DNA of 64,000 nucleotides, taken from UBA6109 sp035366835 (GTDB lineage: Bacteria > Desulfobacterota > Syntrophia > Syntrophales > UBA6109). The first letter of the stretch is position 1. The number at the start of each line of letters is the position of its first letter. Below the pieces are notes generated by a model. The model saw nothing but the letters and a program-made list of their open reading frames with translations, searched no databases and was not told where the DNA came from. Positions 23,240 through 32,054 of this stretch are shown piece after piece. Where the stretch lies: assembly GCA_035366835.1 (NCBI GenBank), contig DAOSIS010000003.1, positions 112,503-176,502 on the forward strand. The letters run 5' to 3'. Made by a program: the position numbers and the translations under genes.

Positions 23240-24115
23240 ATGCGCGAGCGGAAATACCGGGTGACGTGCCTCGTCGTCGGGCTCTGCATCCTCTGCGGAA
23301 TCGCCGTGGCGCCGGCCCGCGCCTGCACCCTCTGGGCTGCGGCGGGGGAGCGGACCGAGGGCAATGTCGTGCTGATCGCCAAGAACCGCGACGGCCGGCC
23401 GACCCAGGGCGACAGGCTGGCCGTGGTGAATGAGGGCCAGGGGTACCGGTATCTGGGGCTGGCCCCCTCCGAAAACGTGAAGGGGCGCGGCATCCTGGCA
23501 GGCATCAATGAGAAGGGCCTGGCGGTGGTTTCCGCTTCCGCGGGAAGCGGGGTGCCCGAATGGCGGGAGCAGGGCGCGGGCAGGGGAATCGCAGGGCGCC
23601 TCCTGCAGGCCTGCGCCGGCGTCGGCGAAGTCTTCGCGAAACAGGAGATGTTGCTTTCCGCGCCGCCCGGATTCTATTTGGTGGGGGACAGGAACGAAAT
23701 CGCCTGGATCGAGATTGCGCCGGGAAGGCAATTCGCCGCCCGGGGACGAAAGAGCGGCGTCCTGGCGCATACCAATCACTACCTCCACGAGAAGCTTGTC
23801 CGGCTCAACGCGAAGGGCGATGAGGGAAGCCGCAAGCGACTGCAGCGGATCCAGCAGCTCCTCCAGTCCTATGTGCCTCCTCTGAGCATGGAGGATTTCG
23901 TCGTCTTCAGCGGGGACCGCAAGGGCGGTCCGGATCAGTCCCTCTGGAGAAACGGACGGGATCCCCTCGCCGAACGTACGCTCGCGACCTGGATTGTCGC
24001 CCTCTCCAGGAATGACGTACCCCAGCTCTATGTGAAAATCGCCGATCCCGATGAGACCGAAAAGGTCTTCCGCCTGAGCCTCCATTCCGCCTTCTGGGAC
24101 AGCGGGTTGGACTGA
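23240..24115 (+). CDS. Secreted Ntn-hydrolase of the C45/acyltransferase type
   Basis: A 291-residue exported protein. The signal peptide ends APARA, leaving CTLWAAAGER with C29 as the new N-terminus, the expected nucleophile of C45-type N-terminal nucleophile hydrolases. NVVLIAKNRDG, ILAGINEKGLAVVSAS, and HTNHYLHEKL fit the acyl-CoA:6-aminopenicillanate acyltransferase/linear amide hydrolase family. It would cleave amide bonds in the periplasm or outside; the substrate is unknown. ATG is chosen after GAGAAGGG. It appears monocistronic. Confidence 0.8.
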   Translation: MRERKYRVTCLVVGLCILCGIAVAPARACTLWAAAGERTEGNVVLIAKNRDGRPTQGDRLAVVNEGQGYRYLGLAPSENVKGRGILAGINEKGLAVVSASAGSGVPEWREQGAGRGIAGRLLQACAGVGEVFAKQEMLLSAPPGFYLVGDRNEIAWIEIAPGRQFAARGRKSGVLAHTNHYLHEKLVRLNAKGDEGSRKRLQRIQQLLQSYVPPLSMEDFVVFSGDRKGGPDQSLWRNGRDPLAERTLATWIVALSRNDVPQLYVKIADPDETEKVFRLSLHSAFWDSGLD

Positions 24116-24270
24116 TCCTCCCCTTCAAGCCCGGAGGGGAGCAGGCGGCTTCCATTTCCGGGAGCCGGCGCTGACGGTGCCGTGCGGAAAAAAGCGGTCT
24201 CTTCCTCCTGCTGCCGGAACCTACGGGTGTGTCTTTCGCGACGGATGCGCGGCGAAGCGGTGGAACGCAA

Positions 24271-25212
24271 TTATTGAAGGAATTGACGGATTCGGGAAAG
24301 GAGATCCTGCTGTTCCCGGTACAGCCGATGGGCATCCTCGACGGTGATGCGTTCGAAGCGCACCGTGTTCCCGGGCAACGCCTGGGCCACTCTGGAAAGG
24401 TCCGGCGAGATCACCGTGGCGATCTTCGCGTATCCCCCCGAAGTCTGCTCGACGAGGAGAATGATCGGCTGTCCGTCGGCCGGGATCTGAACGTTCCCGG
24501 GCGTCGTCGGTTCCGTCACGATGCTCTTGGGCACGCCCTCGTCGCATTCGACGGCGGGCCCGCGGAGCCGGTACCCCATGCGATCGGCCTCCGTGGTCAC
24601 TTCGTAGACGGCGCTGAAAAAAACGGCGCTTCCCTGACGGAAAGAGTCGTCCTGCGGACCGGGAATCGCCCGAAGCGAAATCTCACGCGCATATCGCGGG
24701 ATCCACGCATCGGGGAAACTGCGCAGATCACCCGACAGCTTTCTCTCCCCGCGGCGCAGCACATCGCCCTTGACCAGCCCCCTGCCCTGAACGCCGCCGA
24801 TTCTCGCCCGCACGAAGGTGGAGCGGCTGCCCATCACCGGCGGAACGTCGATGCCTCCCGTGACGGCCAGATAGGCCCGGCAGCCGGCCACGGCCCTGGG
24901 GATGCGGACAATATCGCCGGGGGACACGCGGACCGCCCGCCAACCCGGAACAGCGCCCCCGTTGACCGTCATTCCCATATCGGCCCCCGTCAGCGCGATA
25001 TCGGCCGCCGAGAGGATTTCCAGGGTGGGACCCATCAGGGTGAACTCCAGAACGGCCTCTGTCTCGGCATTCCCCACGAGAAGGTTGGCCGCGCGGCAGG
25101 CAAAGGGATCGAGGGCTCCGGAAAGGGGGACACCGCGGTCGAGGAAGCCGCGGCGGCCGAGATCCTGCACGGTGGTCATGGGGCCGGAAGTCCGGACGGC
25201 GAAGGCTTCCAT
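24271..25212 (-). CDS. pxpC: 5-oxoprolinase subunit PxpC
   Basis: A 313-residue protein of the biotin-dependent carboxyltransferase-like (KipA/YbgK) family: TSGPMTTVQDLGRRGFLDRGVP, RAANLLVGNAETEAVLEFTL and the C-terminal VEQTSGGYAKIATVI. With PxpA and PxpB it hydrolyses 5-oxoproline to glutamate using ATP. The ATG overlaps the pxpB stop. It is the last gene of the regulator-TRAP-pxp unit. Length matches the E. coli protein (310). Confidence 0.9.
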   Translation of the reverse strand: MEAFAVRTSGPMTTVQDLGRRGFLDRGVPLSGALDPFACRAANLLVGNAETEAVLEFTLMGPTLEILSAADIALTGADMGMTVNGGAVPGWRAVRVSPGDIVRIPRAVAGCRAYLAVTGGIDVPPVMGSRSTFVRARIGGVQGRGLVKGDVLRRGERKLSGDLRSFPDAWIPRYAREISLRAIPGPQDDSFRQGSAVFFSAVYEVTTEADRMGYRLRGPAVECDEGVPKSIVTEPTTPGNVQIPADGQPIILLVEQTSGGYAKIATVISPDLSRVAQALPGNTVRFERITVEDAHRLYREQQDLLSRIRQFLQ

Positions 25213-25919
25213 CAGGCTTTCTCCTTCTCGTACAGACTGCGGAAATCGGCTTCGGAAATGGGAACGAACCGTATGCGGTCTCCCGCCTCGTACAGGAAGG
25301 GGTTCTCCCGTGCAGGGGCGAAAAGCAGGAGCGGAGTCCGCCCGATGATCTGCCAGCCGCCGGGGCTGTCGACAGGGTACATGCCCGTCTGCGATTCCGC
25401 GATACCGACGGACCCCGCCGGGAGGTTCGTCCGCGGCGTCTTCCTGCGGGGCGTCTGCAGCCGCGGATCCAGGCCTCCCAGGTAGCAGAATCCGGGCGTG
25501 AAGCCGATCATGTAGATGGGGTAATCGACGGAGGAGTGGAGGACGATCACTTCCTCTTCCGTCAAGCCCGCGTGCTCCGCCACAACGCCGATATCGGGGC
25601 CGAACGCTCCGCCGTAGCAGACCGGGATCGGGACGACTTTGAACGCGGCGGCTTCCGCGGTGCTGATCCGGGTCTCCAGCGCCCGGAGGACGCCCGCCAG
25701 GGCGGCCGGCGATGTGGTCAGCGGATCGTAATGGATGGCCAGGGAACGGTAGGCCGGAACGATTTCCTCGACGCCCGCGAGTGCGGCCTTCCTCAGCAGG
25801 GCCGTCACGGCGCGCACCTTTTCGTTGACGACCGGATCGATCCCCTCTCCGTATTCGACGAGGAGGGTGCAGTCGCCGCTCAGCCGGAATCGGGCCTGGT
25901 CGTAGAGCATCGCTGCCAT
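25212..25919 (-). CDS. pxpB: 5-oxoprolinase subunit PxpB
   Basis: A 235-residue KipI/YbgJ homologue with PIPVCYGGAFGPDIGVVAE, IYMIGFTPGFCYLGGLDP, and GSVGIAESQTGMYPVDSPGGW, the hallmarks of the allophanate-hydrolase subunit 1-like family. It forms the PxpBC subcomplex. The ATG at 25919 is 23 bp after pxpA; a second in-frame ATG three codons on is possible. Confidence 0.9.
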   Translation of the reverse strand: MAAMLYDQARFRLSGDCTLLVEYGEGIDPVVNEKVRAVTALLRKAALAGVEEIVPAYRSLAIHYDPLTTSPAALAGVLRALETRISTAEAAAFKVVPIPVCYGGAFGPDIGVVAEHAGLTEEEVIVLHSSVDYPIYMIGFTPGFCYLGGLDPRLQTPRRKTPRTNLPAGSVGIAESQTGMYPVDSPGGWQIIGRTPLLLFAPARENPFLYEAGDRIRFVPISEADFRSLYEKEKA

Positions 25920-25942
25920 GGTTTGCCCACTCTTTCGACGGG

Positions 25943-26719
25943 TCAGACCGCTTTGCCCAGGGAGACGATGGAAATCCCTTCGGCCGCGAGTGCCTGCCGG
26001 ATCGTCCGGACATGGTGAAGGGCCGATGGATTGTCGCCGTGAACGCACAGCGTATGGATTTCCATATCGAGCGGCGTGCCGTCCAGGGCGATGACCCTGC
26101 CGTCCCTTGCCATCCGCAGCGCCTGCTCGGCGGCCTTTGCCGGGTCTTCGATGACGGCGCCGGGGAGTTTCCTCGACGCGAGCTTTCCGTCGGGCGTATA
26201 GGCGCGGTCGGGGAAGGCTTCGAAAACAACGCGGATCCCCGTCTCTCGCGCGACCTTCTGCGCCTGGGCAGCCGAAGCGCCGCCCAGGTAGACCCAGAGA
26301 AGCGTCGGATCGACGGCGGCAATGGCTTCGGCCACCGCCCGTGAAAGGGCCTCGTTGCCGACGCACATGTTGTACAGGCTGCCGTGCGGCTTCACGTGCT
26401 GCATCTTGACGCCGTGAAGGGAACAGAATCCCTTCAGAGCGGCCACCTGATAGATGACGTCGTCGCGCACTTCGTCGGGAGTGCAGTCCATGTTGCGCCT
26501 GCCGAATCCCACGAGGTCGGGGAACCCCGGGTGGGCTCCGACGCCGACGCCGTTCTCCCCGGCGGCCTTCACGGTCCGGTTCATGACCCGGGGATCGCCG
26601 GCATGGTACCCGCAGGCGATGTTTGCGGAACTGATGTACCGGAGGACTTCGCCGTCCATGCCGATCGTGTAGGCGCCGAAGCTTTCCCCCATGTCGCAAT
26701 TGATGTCGATGCTGTTCAT
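25943..26719 (-). CDS. pxpA: 5-oxoprolinase subunit PxpA (LamB/YcsF family)
   Basis: A 258-residue protein beginning IDINCDMGESFGAYTIG and containing NIACGYHAGDP, GAHPGFPDLVGFGRR and HVKPHGSLYNM, the conserved LamB/YcsF set. PxpA completes the ATP-dependent 5-oxoprolinase with PxpBC (established for E. coli and Bacillus). A GAGGGA site precedes the ATG. It follows dctM by 38 bp on the same strand, tying 5-oxoproline hydrolysis to the TRAP system. Confidence 0.92.
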   Translation of the reverse strand: MNSIDINCDMGESFGAYTIGMDGEVLRYISSANIACGYHAGDPRVMNRTVKAAGENGVGVGAHPGFPDLVGFGRRNMDCTPDEVRDDVIYQVAALKGFCSLHGVKMQHVKPHGSLYNMCVGNEALSRAVAEAIAAVDPTLLWVYLGGASAAQAQKVARETGIRVVFEAFPDRAYTPDGKLASRKLPGAVIEDPAKAAEQALRMARDGRVIALDGTPLDMEIHTLCVHGDNPSALHHVRTIRQALAAEGISIVSLGKAV

Positions 26720-26757
26720 CGTCTGTCCCTCGCTGAGAAATCGTGGAATCCGTCGTC

Positions 26758-28068
26758 TTACTTCCCGACCATCCTGTTCGGCAGGAACAGGGCGATATCC
26801 GGGAAGACCGTCAGGAGCGCCGTCGCCAGCAGCATGATGACGAAGAAGGGGAATGCCGCACGGGCGACGGTCGACAAGGGGTCGTCGTTCAGACCGCTGA
26901 TGACGAACAGGTTGAAGCCGACGGGCGGCGTGATCTGCGCCAGCTCGATCATGAGGACCAGGTAGATCCCGAACCAGACGGTGTCGAACTTGGCTGCTTC
27001 GATCAGGGGGAGGACGACCGGCGCCGTCATGACGATCATGGAGAAGCCGTCGACCAGGCAACCCAGGATCAGGTACAGGACTGTCAGGATGACGATGAGC
27101 ATGTAGGGGGACAGCCCCATGTCGGTCACGTATTTCGTCAGCGCCCGCGTGATGCCCAGGTATCCGATCACGTTGGAGAGGTAGGCGGCGCCCATGACGA
27201 TGAACATGATCATGCAACTGGTGCGCACGGCCCCCACGAGACTTACCTTGAAGACATTCCAGTCGAGGCTGTGTGTGACGAATGCAAAGAAGAAGGCGCC
27301 CACGACGCCGAGCGCCCCGGCCTCCGTCGGCGTCGCGATGCCCATGTAGATGCTCCCCAGAACGAAGAGGATCAGAATGGCGACGGGCGCGATGGCGGGG
27401 ACGGCTGCGAGGCGGTCCCTCCAGGTATAGTTCTCCGTTTTTCTCGGCGCGAGGTGGGGGGATATCATGCACCGCAGGAGGATGTAACCGCTGAACATGA
27501 TGGCCAGCATGAAACCGGGGATGAAGCCGGCGATAAAGAGCTTCCCGATGCTCACGTCGCCGATGATGCCGTAGACGAGCATCACCATGCTCGGCGGAAT
27601 CATGAATCCCAGCGTGCCGGCCCCGGCCAGGGAGCCGATGGAAAGGTCGTGGTCGTATCCCCTTTTCGTCAACTCCGGGACGGTAATTTTCCCCACCGTC
27701 GCCGTCGTCGCCGCCGAAGACCCGCTCACGGCGGCAAAAAAGGTGCAGGCAAGGATGTTGACGTGGATCAGCCTACCGGGGATCATATCCATCCAGGGCG
27801 AGAGGCCCCGGAAGAGATTCTCCGATATCTTGCTGCGGAAGAGGATCTCCCCCATCCAGATAAAGAAGGGCAGCGCCATCATGGCAGAACCGCTGGTATT
27901 GTTCCAGGCGATGTTCGCCAGGATCGACCCGTAGGAGACATCGGTGAACACAAAGAAGCCGCCCATGCCCACAAGGAACAGGGCGATGCCGATCCAGATC
28001 GAACCGCCCAGGAACAGGACGAGCAGTCCGATGATCACCGCGGAAACAGGTCCCAGATCAATGTTCAT
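26758..28068 (-). CDS. dctM: TRAP transporter large membrane subunit (DctM)
   Basis: A 436-residue, ~12-helix protein with MMALPFFIWMGEILFRSKISE, AAVSGSSAATTATVGKI and AGTLGFMIPPSMVMLVYG, the classical DctM motifs. It is the channel subunit of the second TRAP system. It belongs to a different DctM branch from the 14.6-kb copy. pxpA follows and dctQ precedes by 52 bp. Confidence 0.93.
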   Translation of the reverse strand: MNIDLGPVSAVIIGLLVLFLGGSIWIGIALFLVGMGGFFVFTDVSYGSILANIAWNNTSGSAMMALPFFIWMGEILFRSKISENLFRGLSPWMDMIPGRLIHVNILACTFFAAVSGSSAATTATVGKITVPELTKRGYDHDLSIGSLAGAGTLGFMIPPSMVMLVYGIIGDVSIGKLFIAGFIPGFMLAIMFSGYILLRCMISPHLAPRKTENYTWRDRLAAVPAIAPVAILILFVLGSIYMGIATPTEAGALGVVGAFFFAFVTHSLDWNVFKVSLVGAVRTSCMIMFIVMGAAYLSNVIGYLGITRALTKYVTDMGLSPYMLIVILTVLYLILGCLVDGFSMIVMTAPVVLPLIEAAKFDTVWFGIYLVLMIELAQITPPVGFNLFVISGLNDDPLSTVARAAFPFFVIMLLATALLTVFPDIALFLPNRMVGK

Positions 28069-28120
28069 GAAATTTCCCCTCCGCAGGGTGCTTTTTCAAC
28101 AGGGCGCAGGACGCGTCCGC

Positions 28121-28657
28121 TCATCGGCCCAGTTCGTCCGTTTCCTCCAGGATGCGAAGTCCCTTCGTATCCTGCCGCAGGATGGCGGCGCCTTTCAGGA
28201 ACTCGGACAGAAACTGAAGCATCAGAAAAAAGGATCCGACCGGCAGGAATGCCTGCGGAACCGCCAGGTAGGTCTCCGTGATCTGCATGGATTGAGTCCG
28301 GTTGACGACGGAATCCCAGAAGAATTCGAATGTGAACCAAATCAACCCCAGGCAGAAGAGAAAACCGACGACCATGCAAGCCATGTTGTAAATGATCCTG
28401 GCTCTGCCCTTCAGGAAGTGGACGAGGAACATCATGCGGATGTGACCGCGTTCCCGCAGGGTATAGGCCAGGCCGAAAAACGTCAGCATGGCCATGAGAT
28501 AGCCGGAATACTCGTCGGAGATGTAAAGGGTCTTGCCGAAAATGGAGCGCGCGACGATCTCCGAGCAGACGATGAGCAGGGCGCCGGCCATCATGACGCC
28601 CGCCGACCAGCCGCCGAAGCCGGAAACCCTGTCGATGGCGTTGATCAGTTTTTTCAT
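28121..28657 (-). CDS. dctQ: TRAP transporter small membrane subunit (DctQ)
   Basis: A 178-residue four-helix protein with EIVARSIFGKTLYISDEYSGYL and LRERGHIRMMFL, typical of DctQ. The start is the ATG at 28657 behind GGAGAAG; an ATG five codons upstream is possible. A strong hairpin separates it from the receptor gene. Confidence 0.9.
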   Translation of the reverse strand: MKKLINAIDRVSGFGGWSAGVMMAGALLIVCSEIVARSIFGKTLYISDEYSGYLMAMLTFFGLAYTLRERGHIRMMFLVHFLKGRARIIYNMACMVVGFLFCLGLIWFTFEFFWDSVVNRTQSMQITETYLAVPQAFLPVGSFFLMLQFLSEFLKGAAILRQDTKGLRILEETDELGR

Positions 28658-28721
28658 TTTCGACTTCTCCATGAAACGAAGCAGGGGGCTGCCCGCGCGG
28701 GCCGTGTCCGGCTGCGGACGA

Positions 28722-28758
28722 CCCTGGACTCCGGACGTTCCACGTCCGGAGTCCAGGG
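28722..28758 (-). other. Perfect 17-bp hairpin between dctP and dctQ
   Basis: 28722-28738 is exactly complementary to 28742-28758 with a 3-base loop. It is 27 bp after the receptor stop in the direction of transcription and has no T-run. Such structures commonly stabilise the upstream message, so the receptor would be made in excess over the membrane subunits. Confidence 0.75.
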
Positions 28759-28785
28759 GTTAAAGGCTCCCGCGGCGGAAGATGC

Positions 28786-29778
28786 TCAGCGTTTCACCCT
28801 CTTCATGAACTCGTCGTAGATCTTCTTTCCGTCAGCCGGTGCGGTCTTCAGCCATTCGGCGCGGATATTTTCGGTGATCTTCTCCAGTTCGCCGATGAGC
28901 TTGACGGAAGGCTTCACGGTCTCGATGCCGTTCTTGTTGCTGATGGCTTCCTGTTCGCTGTCCCAGGTCTTCACGTTGGCCCACATCGCCGCTTCCATTT
29001 CCTTGCCGATCTTCACGAGGGCGTCCTGCTGGGCCTTGGGGAGTTTCTGGAAGGCCTTCAGGTTGACCGTCACCATATCGGTGGCGGCCGTGATGAACAG
29101 CGGCTGATAATACTTGAGGACTTCCCAGAATTTGGCATCGACGGCGGTGGGCGTCGAGGTCATGACGGAGTCGATGAGGCCCGTCTGCAGCGACGTGTAG
29201 ACCTCGCTGAAGGGAAGGGCGAAGGGCGTCGCGCCGACCGCTTCCATGACAAGGGCGCCGTTCTTGTCGTAGGTTCTCGTTTTCAGACCTTTCATTTCTT
29301 CAAGGGTGATGATCTTCTTTTTCGTCCAGAGACCCGCTCCCGGCCAGGGGGCGATGTAGAGGATCTTCTGGCCCCACTTCTGAGCGCTCTTGTCGAAGTA
29401 AGGCTGCGACACGTCGAGCAGGAGGCGCAGTTCATCGAAGTTTCGGACCAGGAACGGCAGCGTCACGATCTGGAAGACCTTTTCGTCGCCAGCCACGCCG
29501 CTGATCAGCATGTCGGAGACGGGAACGAGACCGTCGCGGACGGCCTTCAGAAGATCCGGCCCCTTGTATCCCAGGGCGCCGCCGGTGTGGACGGCCATCT
29601 CGAGGTCGCCGTTCGTCGCCTTCTTCACCTTTTCGGCGAACTCGGTGAGACCAACGCTGTGCATGTTCTTCGGCGGCCAAACGGAATTCGCGTTCCAAGT
29701 GGTCTTGGCGAGAACCGGCGAGACGGCAAACCCGACAATCAACGCGACGACAAACAGTACCCGGAGTAGATTCTTCAT
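28786..29778 (-). CDS. dctP: TRAP transporter solute receptor (DctP)
   Basis: A 330-residue periplasmic protein with a Sec signal peptide ending PVLAK (~residue 24). Mature motifs are WPPKNMHSVGLTEFAEKV, GDLEMAVHTGGALGYKG and FALPFSEVYTSLQTGLIDS. The ATG at 29778 follows AGAAGGGAG; a longer frame adds a non-signal extension. The co-encoded 5-oxoprolinase suggests 5-oxoproline or a related amino-acid derivative as ligand (inference); DctP family members usually bind carboxylates, which 5-oxoproline is. Confidence 0.9.
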   Translation of the reverse strand: MKNLLRVLFVVALIVGFAVSPVLAKTTWNANSVWPPKNMHSVGLTEFAEKVKKATNGDLEMAVHTGGALGYKGPDLLKAVRDGLVPVSDMLISGVAGDEKVFQIVTLPFLVRNFDELRLLLDVSQPYFDKSAQKWGQKILYIAPWPGAGLWTKKKIITLEEMKGLKTRTYDKNGALVMEAVGATPFALPFSEVYTSLQTGLIDSVMTSTPTAVDAKFWEVLKYYQPLFITAATDMVTVNLKAFQKLPKAQQDALVKIGKEMEAAMWANVKTWDSEQEAISNKNGIETVKPSVKLIGELEKITENIRAEWLKTAPADGKKIYDEFMKRVKR

Positions 29779-29976
29779 AAGCACGTTCTCCCTTCTGATG
29801 TTTTGTTGAATGACCGTTTCCACTTCTGCTGAACGCCCTTTTGACGAAGCATCAGACGAAGCACGTCATCTGCTGCCCTTCCATCCGTCCCTTTCCGCGG
29901 AGAAGCCGTTCCCGTCCCTCCCTCTTCCCGGGCCGAAATCCGCACCGCTGCACCGGACGACGGCAGGCGGCGGCCG

Positions 29977-30663
29977 TCAGGAAGTCATGTAGGCGACGAT
30001 CCGTCGCTGGAAGGACTGATTGTGCCGGAGCAGAATTTCCCTCAGCATCGCTCCGTTCTTTTCCTTCAAGGAGGTTATGATCCCATCGTGCTCTTCGACG
30101 ACCGATTTGTAGTGGAACTGGAGCGATTTTTCCGTCTTGATCTCGTTGGCAAACGACAAATAGGTCAGGCGTTTGGCCTGGCTTCGGACTTCATTGACGG
30201 CGCGGATGAGATATTCGTTCTTTGAGCAGCGGGCAAAATCAAGATGGAAGGCGTGGTTCGACTCGACGAGGCCGTATAGATCGCCGCTCTTCACGGCCAG
30301 CCGGACCTTCTCGTTGATCCGCTTCATGTTCTCAAGCAGCGAAGCATTGTCCTGGCTGATGGCCAGATCCGCCACGCCGGCTTCCAGAATCTTCATGGCC
30401 TCGAAGAGGGCCTTGGTGCCCTGCAGCGTGATGGCCGGCACGGTCGCCCCCTTGTTGGGCTGCGTCTCGACCCATCCTTCGCCCGCGAGGCGCAGAAGGG
30501 CTTCGCGAATCGGCGTGCGTCCCAGGCCGAAGTCCACCATCAACTGCTTTTCGTCGAGGACCTGGCCGGGCTTGTACTCGAGCGTGATGATTTTTCGGCA
30601 AATCTCTTCGTAGGCTTTGACGCCCAAGGGCTGCTTTTGGCCGTTTGCCGTCGTCATGGGCAT
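29977..30663 (-). CDS. GntR-family regulator with FCD domain
   Basis: A 228-residue regulator. The winged helix lies at ~12-78 (VKAYEEICRKIITLEYKPGQ, GLGRTPIREALLRLAGEGWV, NKGATVPAI), followed by a helical FCD domain with NHAFHLDFARC and VVEEHDGII, which supply typical metal-binding histidines. The ATG at 30663 sits behind AAAAGGA. It precedes the TRAP-pxp genes by 198 bp on the same strand and probably controls them and itself. Confidence 0.88.
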   Translation of the reverse strand: MPMTTANGQKQPLGVKAYEEICRKIITLEYKPGQVLDEKQLMVDFGLGRTPIREALLRLAGEGWVETQPNKGATVPAITLQGTKALFEAMKILEAGVADLAISQDNASLLENMKRINEKVRLAVKSGDLYGLVESNHAFHLDFARCSKNEYLIRAVNEVRSQAKRLTYLSFANEIKTEKSLQFHYKSVVEEHDGIITSLKEKNGAMLREILLRHNQSFQRRIVAYMTS

Positions 30664-30744
30664 GATGAGGTCCTTTTTACCGCCCCAGGAAGGATGCATC
30701 AGGCCGGCGGGAACGCTAGGCAGCTATCTCTTAGGATGATATTT

Positions 30745-30765
30745 AATATATGTCAAGTATATATT
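30745..30765 (-). promoter_or_regulatory. Promoter with overlapping palindrome before the GntR gene
   Basis: On the minus strand TTGACA covers 30756-30751, with a weak TAAGAG -10 at 30733-30728. AATATAT-N7-ATATATT (30745-30765) is an inverted repeat overlapping the -35 box, a likely autoregulatory operator. The 60-100 bp region is strikingly AT-rich for this genome. Confidence 0.45.
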
Positions 30766-30774
30766 GATGTATAT

Positions 30775-31824
30775 TTATTCAGGGGTCCCGTCGGAGGAAG
30801 CCGAACCGCTCAATTGTCCGCAGGCCGCAAGGATGTCGCTTCCCTTGCTGACCCGAAGGATGGCCGTATAGTGATACTCGGCCAGGATCCGCTGGAAATC
30901 CCGGATTTCCGCGTCCGACGGCGTCCGGTAGGGGGAGCCCGGGAATTCGTTGAAAGCGATGAGATTGAGCTTGCAGCGGATTCCCTTGAGCAGCCGTGCC
31001 AGCTGCTTCGCGTCTTCCGCCGATGCGTTCACGCCGGACATGAGGATATACTCGAATGTCAGCATCCTCCGGCCCGGCATGGGATAGCGGCGGCAGGACT
31101 CGAGGAGGGACTTGAGCGGATAGCGGCGGTTGACGGGCATGAGTTCGCTCCGCCGCCGGTCGTCCGGGGCGTTGAGGGAGATCGCCAGGTTGACGCAGAT
31201 ATCCGCACCCAGCCGTTCGATCAGCGGTGCCAGGCCGCAGGTGGAAAGGGTGACCTTCCGGCTGGAAAAACCCAATCCGTGGTCCGAGGTGATGAGGCCG
31301 ATCGCCTTGACGACATTGTCGTAATTGTCGAGGGGTTCGCCCATTCCCATCAGGACGATGTTCTTGATGTCCGGCCCTTCCTTTGGCAGCGCCTGCAGGG
31401 CGGTGATCTGGCCCGTGATCTCGGAGGGCAGCAGGTTGCGCTTCAAACCCTGCGTCCCCGTGCAGCAGAAGCGGCATCCCATCCGGCAGCCCGCCTGGGT
31501 GGAGACGCAGATCGTCCAGTGGTGACGGCCGGGAATCAGCACGCTTTCGATGTGCAGCCCGTCGTCCAGACGGAAGAGGAATTTCTTCGTCGTATCCTTC
31601 GCGGTCCGGGTCCGGACGATTTCGGGTCCCGCGAGGGTCGCGGCTTCCTTGAGATAAGACCGCAGCTCCTTGGACAGCGTCGTCATCTCGTCGAAGGAGG
31701 CGGCCCGCTTCTGGTAGATCCATTTCATGATCTGGCGGGCGCGGTACTTCTCCTTGCCCACCGAAGCGACGAGGGCCTCGATTTCCTCGAGGGACAGGTC
31801 CTTGAGATTGGGGCGCTTGTTCAT
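30775..31824 (-). CDS. rlmN: Dual-specificity 23S rRNA/tRNA adenine C2-methyltransferase
   Basis: A 349-residue radical SAM enzyme. GCRMGCRFCCTG gives the CX3CX2C cluster (C113, C117, C120). A C-terminal cysteine (C335, in ILAACGQL) is the methyl-carrying residue of the family. MGMGEPLDNYDNV is the SAM-binding GEP region. It methylates A2503 of 23S rRNA and A37 of some tRNAs. The related Cfr enzyme cannot be fully excluded by eye, but length and context favour RlmN. A 230-bp gap upstream holds no gene. Confidence 0.94.
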   Translation of the reverse strand: MNKRPNLKDLSLEEIEALVASVGKEKYRARQIMKWIYQKRAASFDEMTTLSKELRSYLKEAATLAGPEIVRTRTAKDTTKKFLFRLDDGLHIESVLIPGRHHWTICVSTQAGCRMGCRFCCTGTQGLKRNLLPSEITGQITALQALPKEGPDIKNIVLMGMGEPLDNYDNVVKAIGLITSDHGLGFSSRKVTLSTCGLAPLIERLGADICVNLAISLNAPDDRRRSELMPVNRRYPLKSLLESCRRYPMPGRRMLTFEYILMSGVNASAEDAKQLARLLKGIRCKLNLIAFNEFPGSPYRTPSDAEIRDFQRILAEYHYTAILRVSKGSDILAACGQLSGSASSDGTPE

Positions 31825-32054
31825 GCGGTCTGCGAATCGTTCATGAAATCTGCAGCGGGCGCGTTCCCCTCCGGCCTTGCCTAGGGGAGCGGGCGCATAC
31901 AGAAGAATCCTCCCCGGGCGCCAGGATTCCCGTCGGGTTGCCCGGGAGAACTTCCATTGCAGTCGGGATCGGCGCGTTTCGCGCCGGACGCCGGGGAAGC
32001 GAAGCGTATCGGATGGACAGGCAGAAAGCAACGGAAAAATCACGGCGTGAAAAA

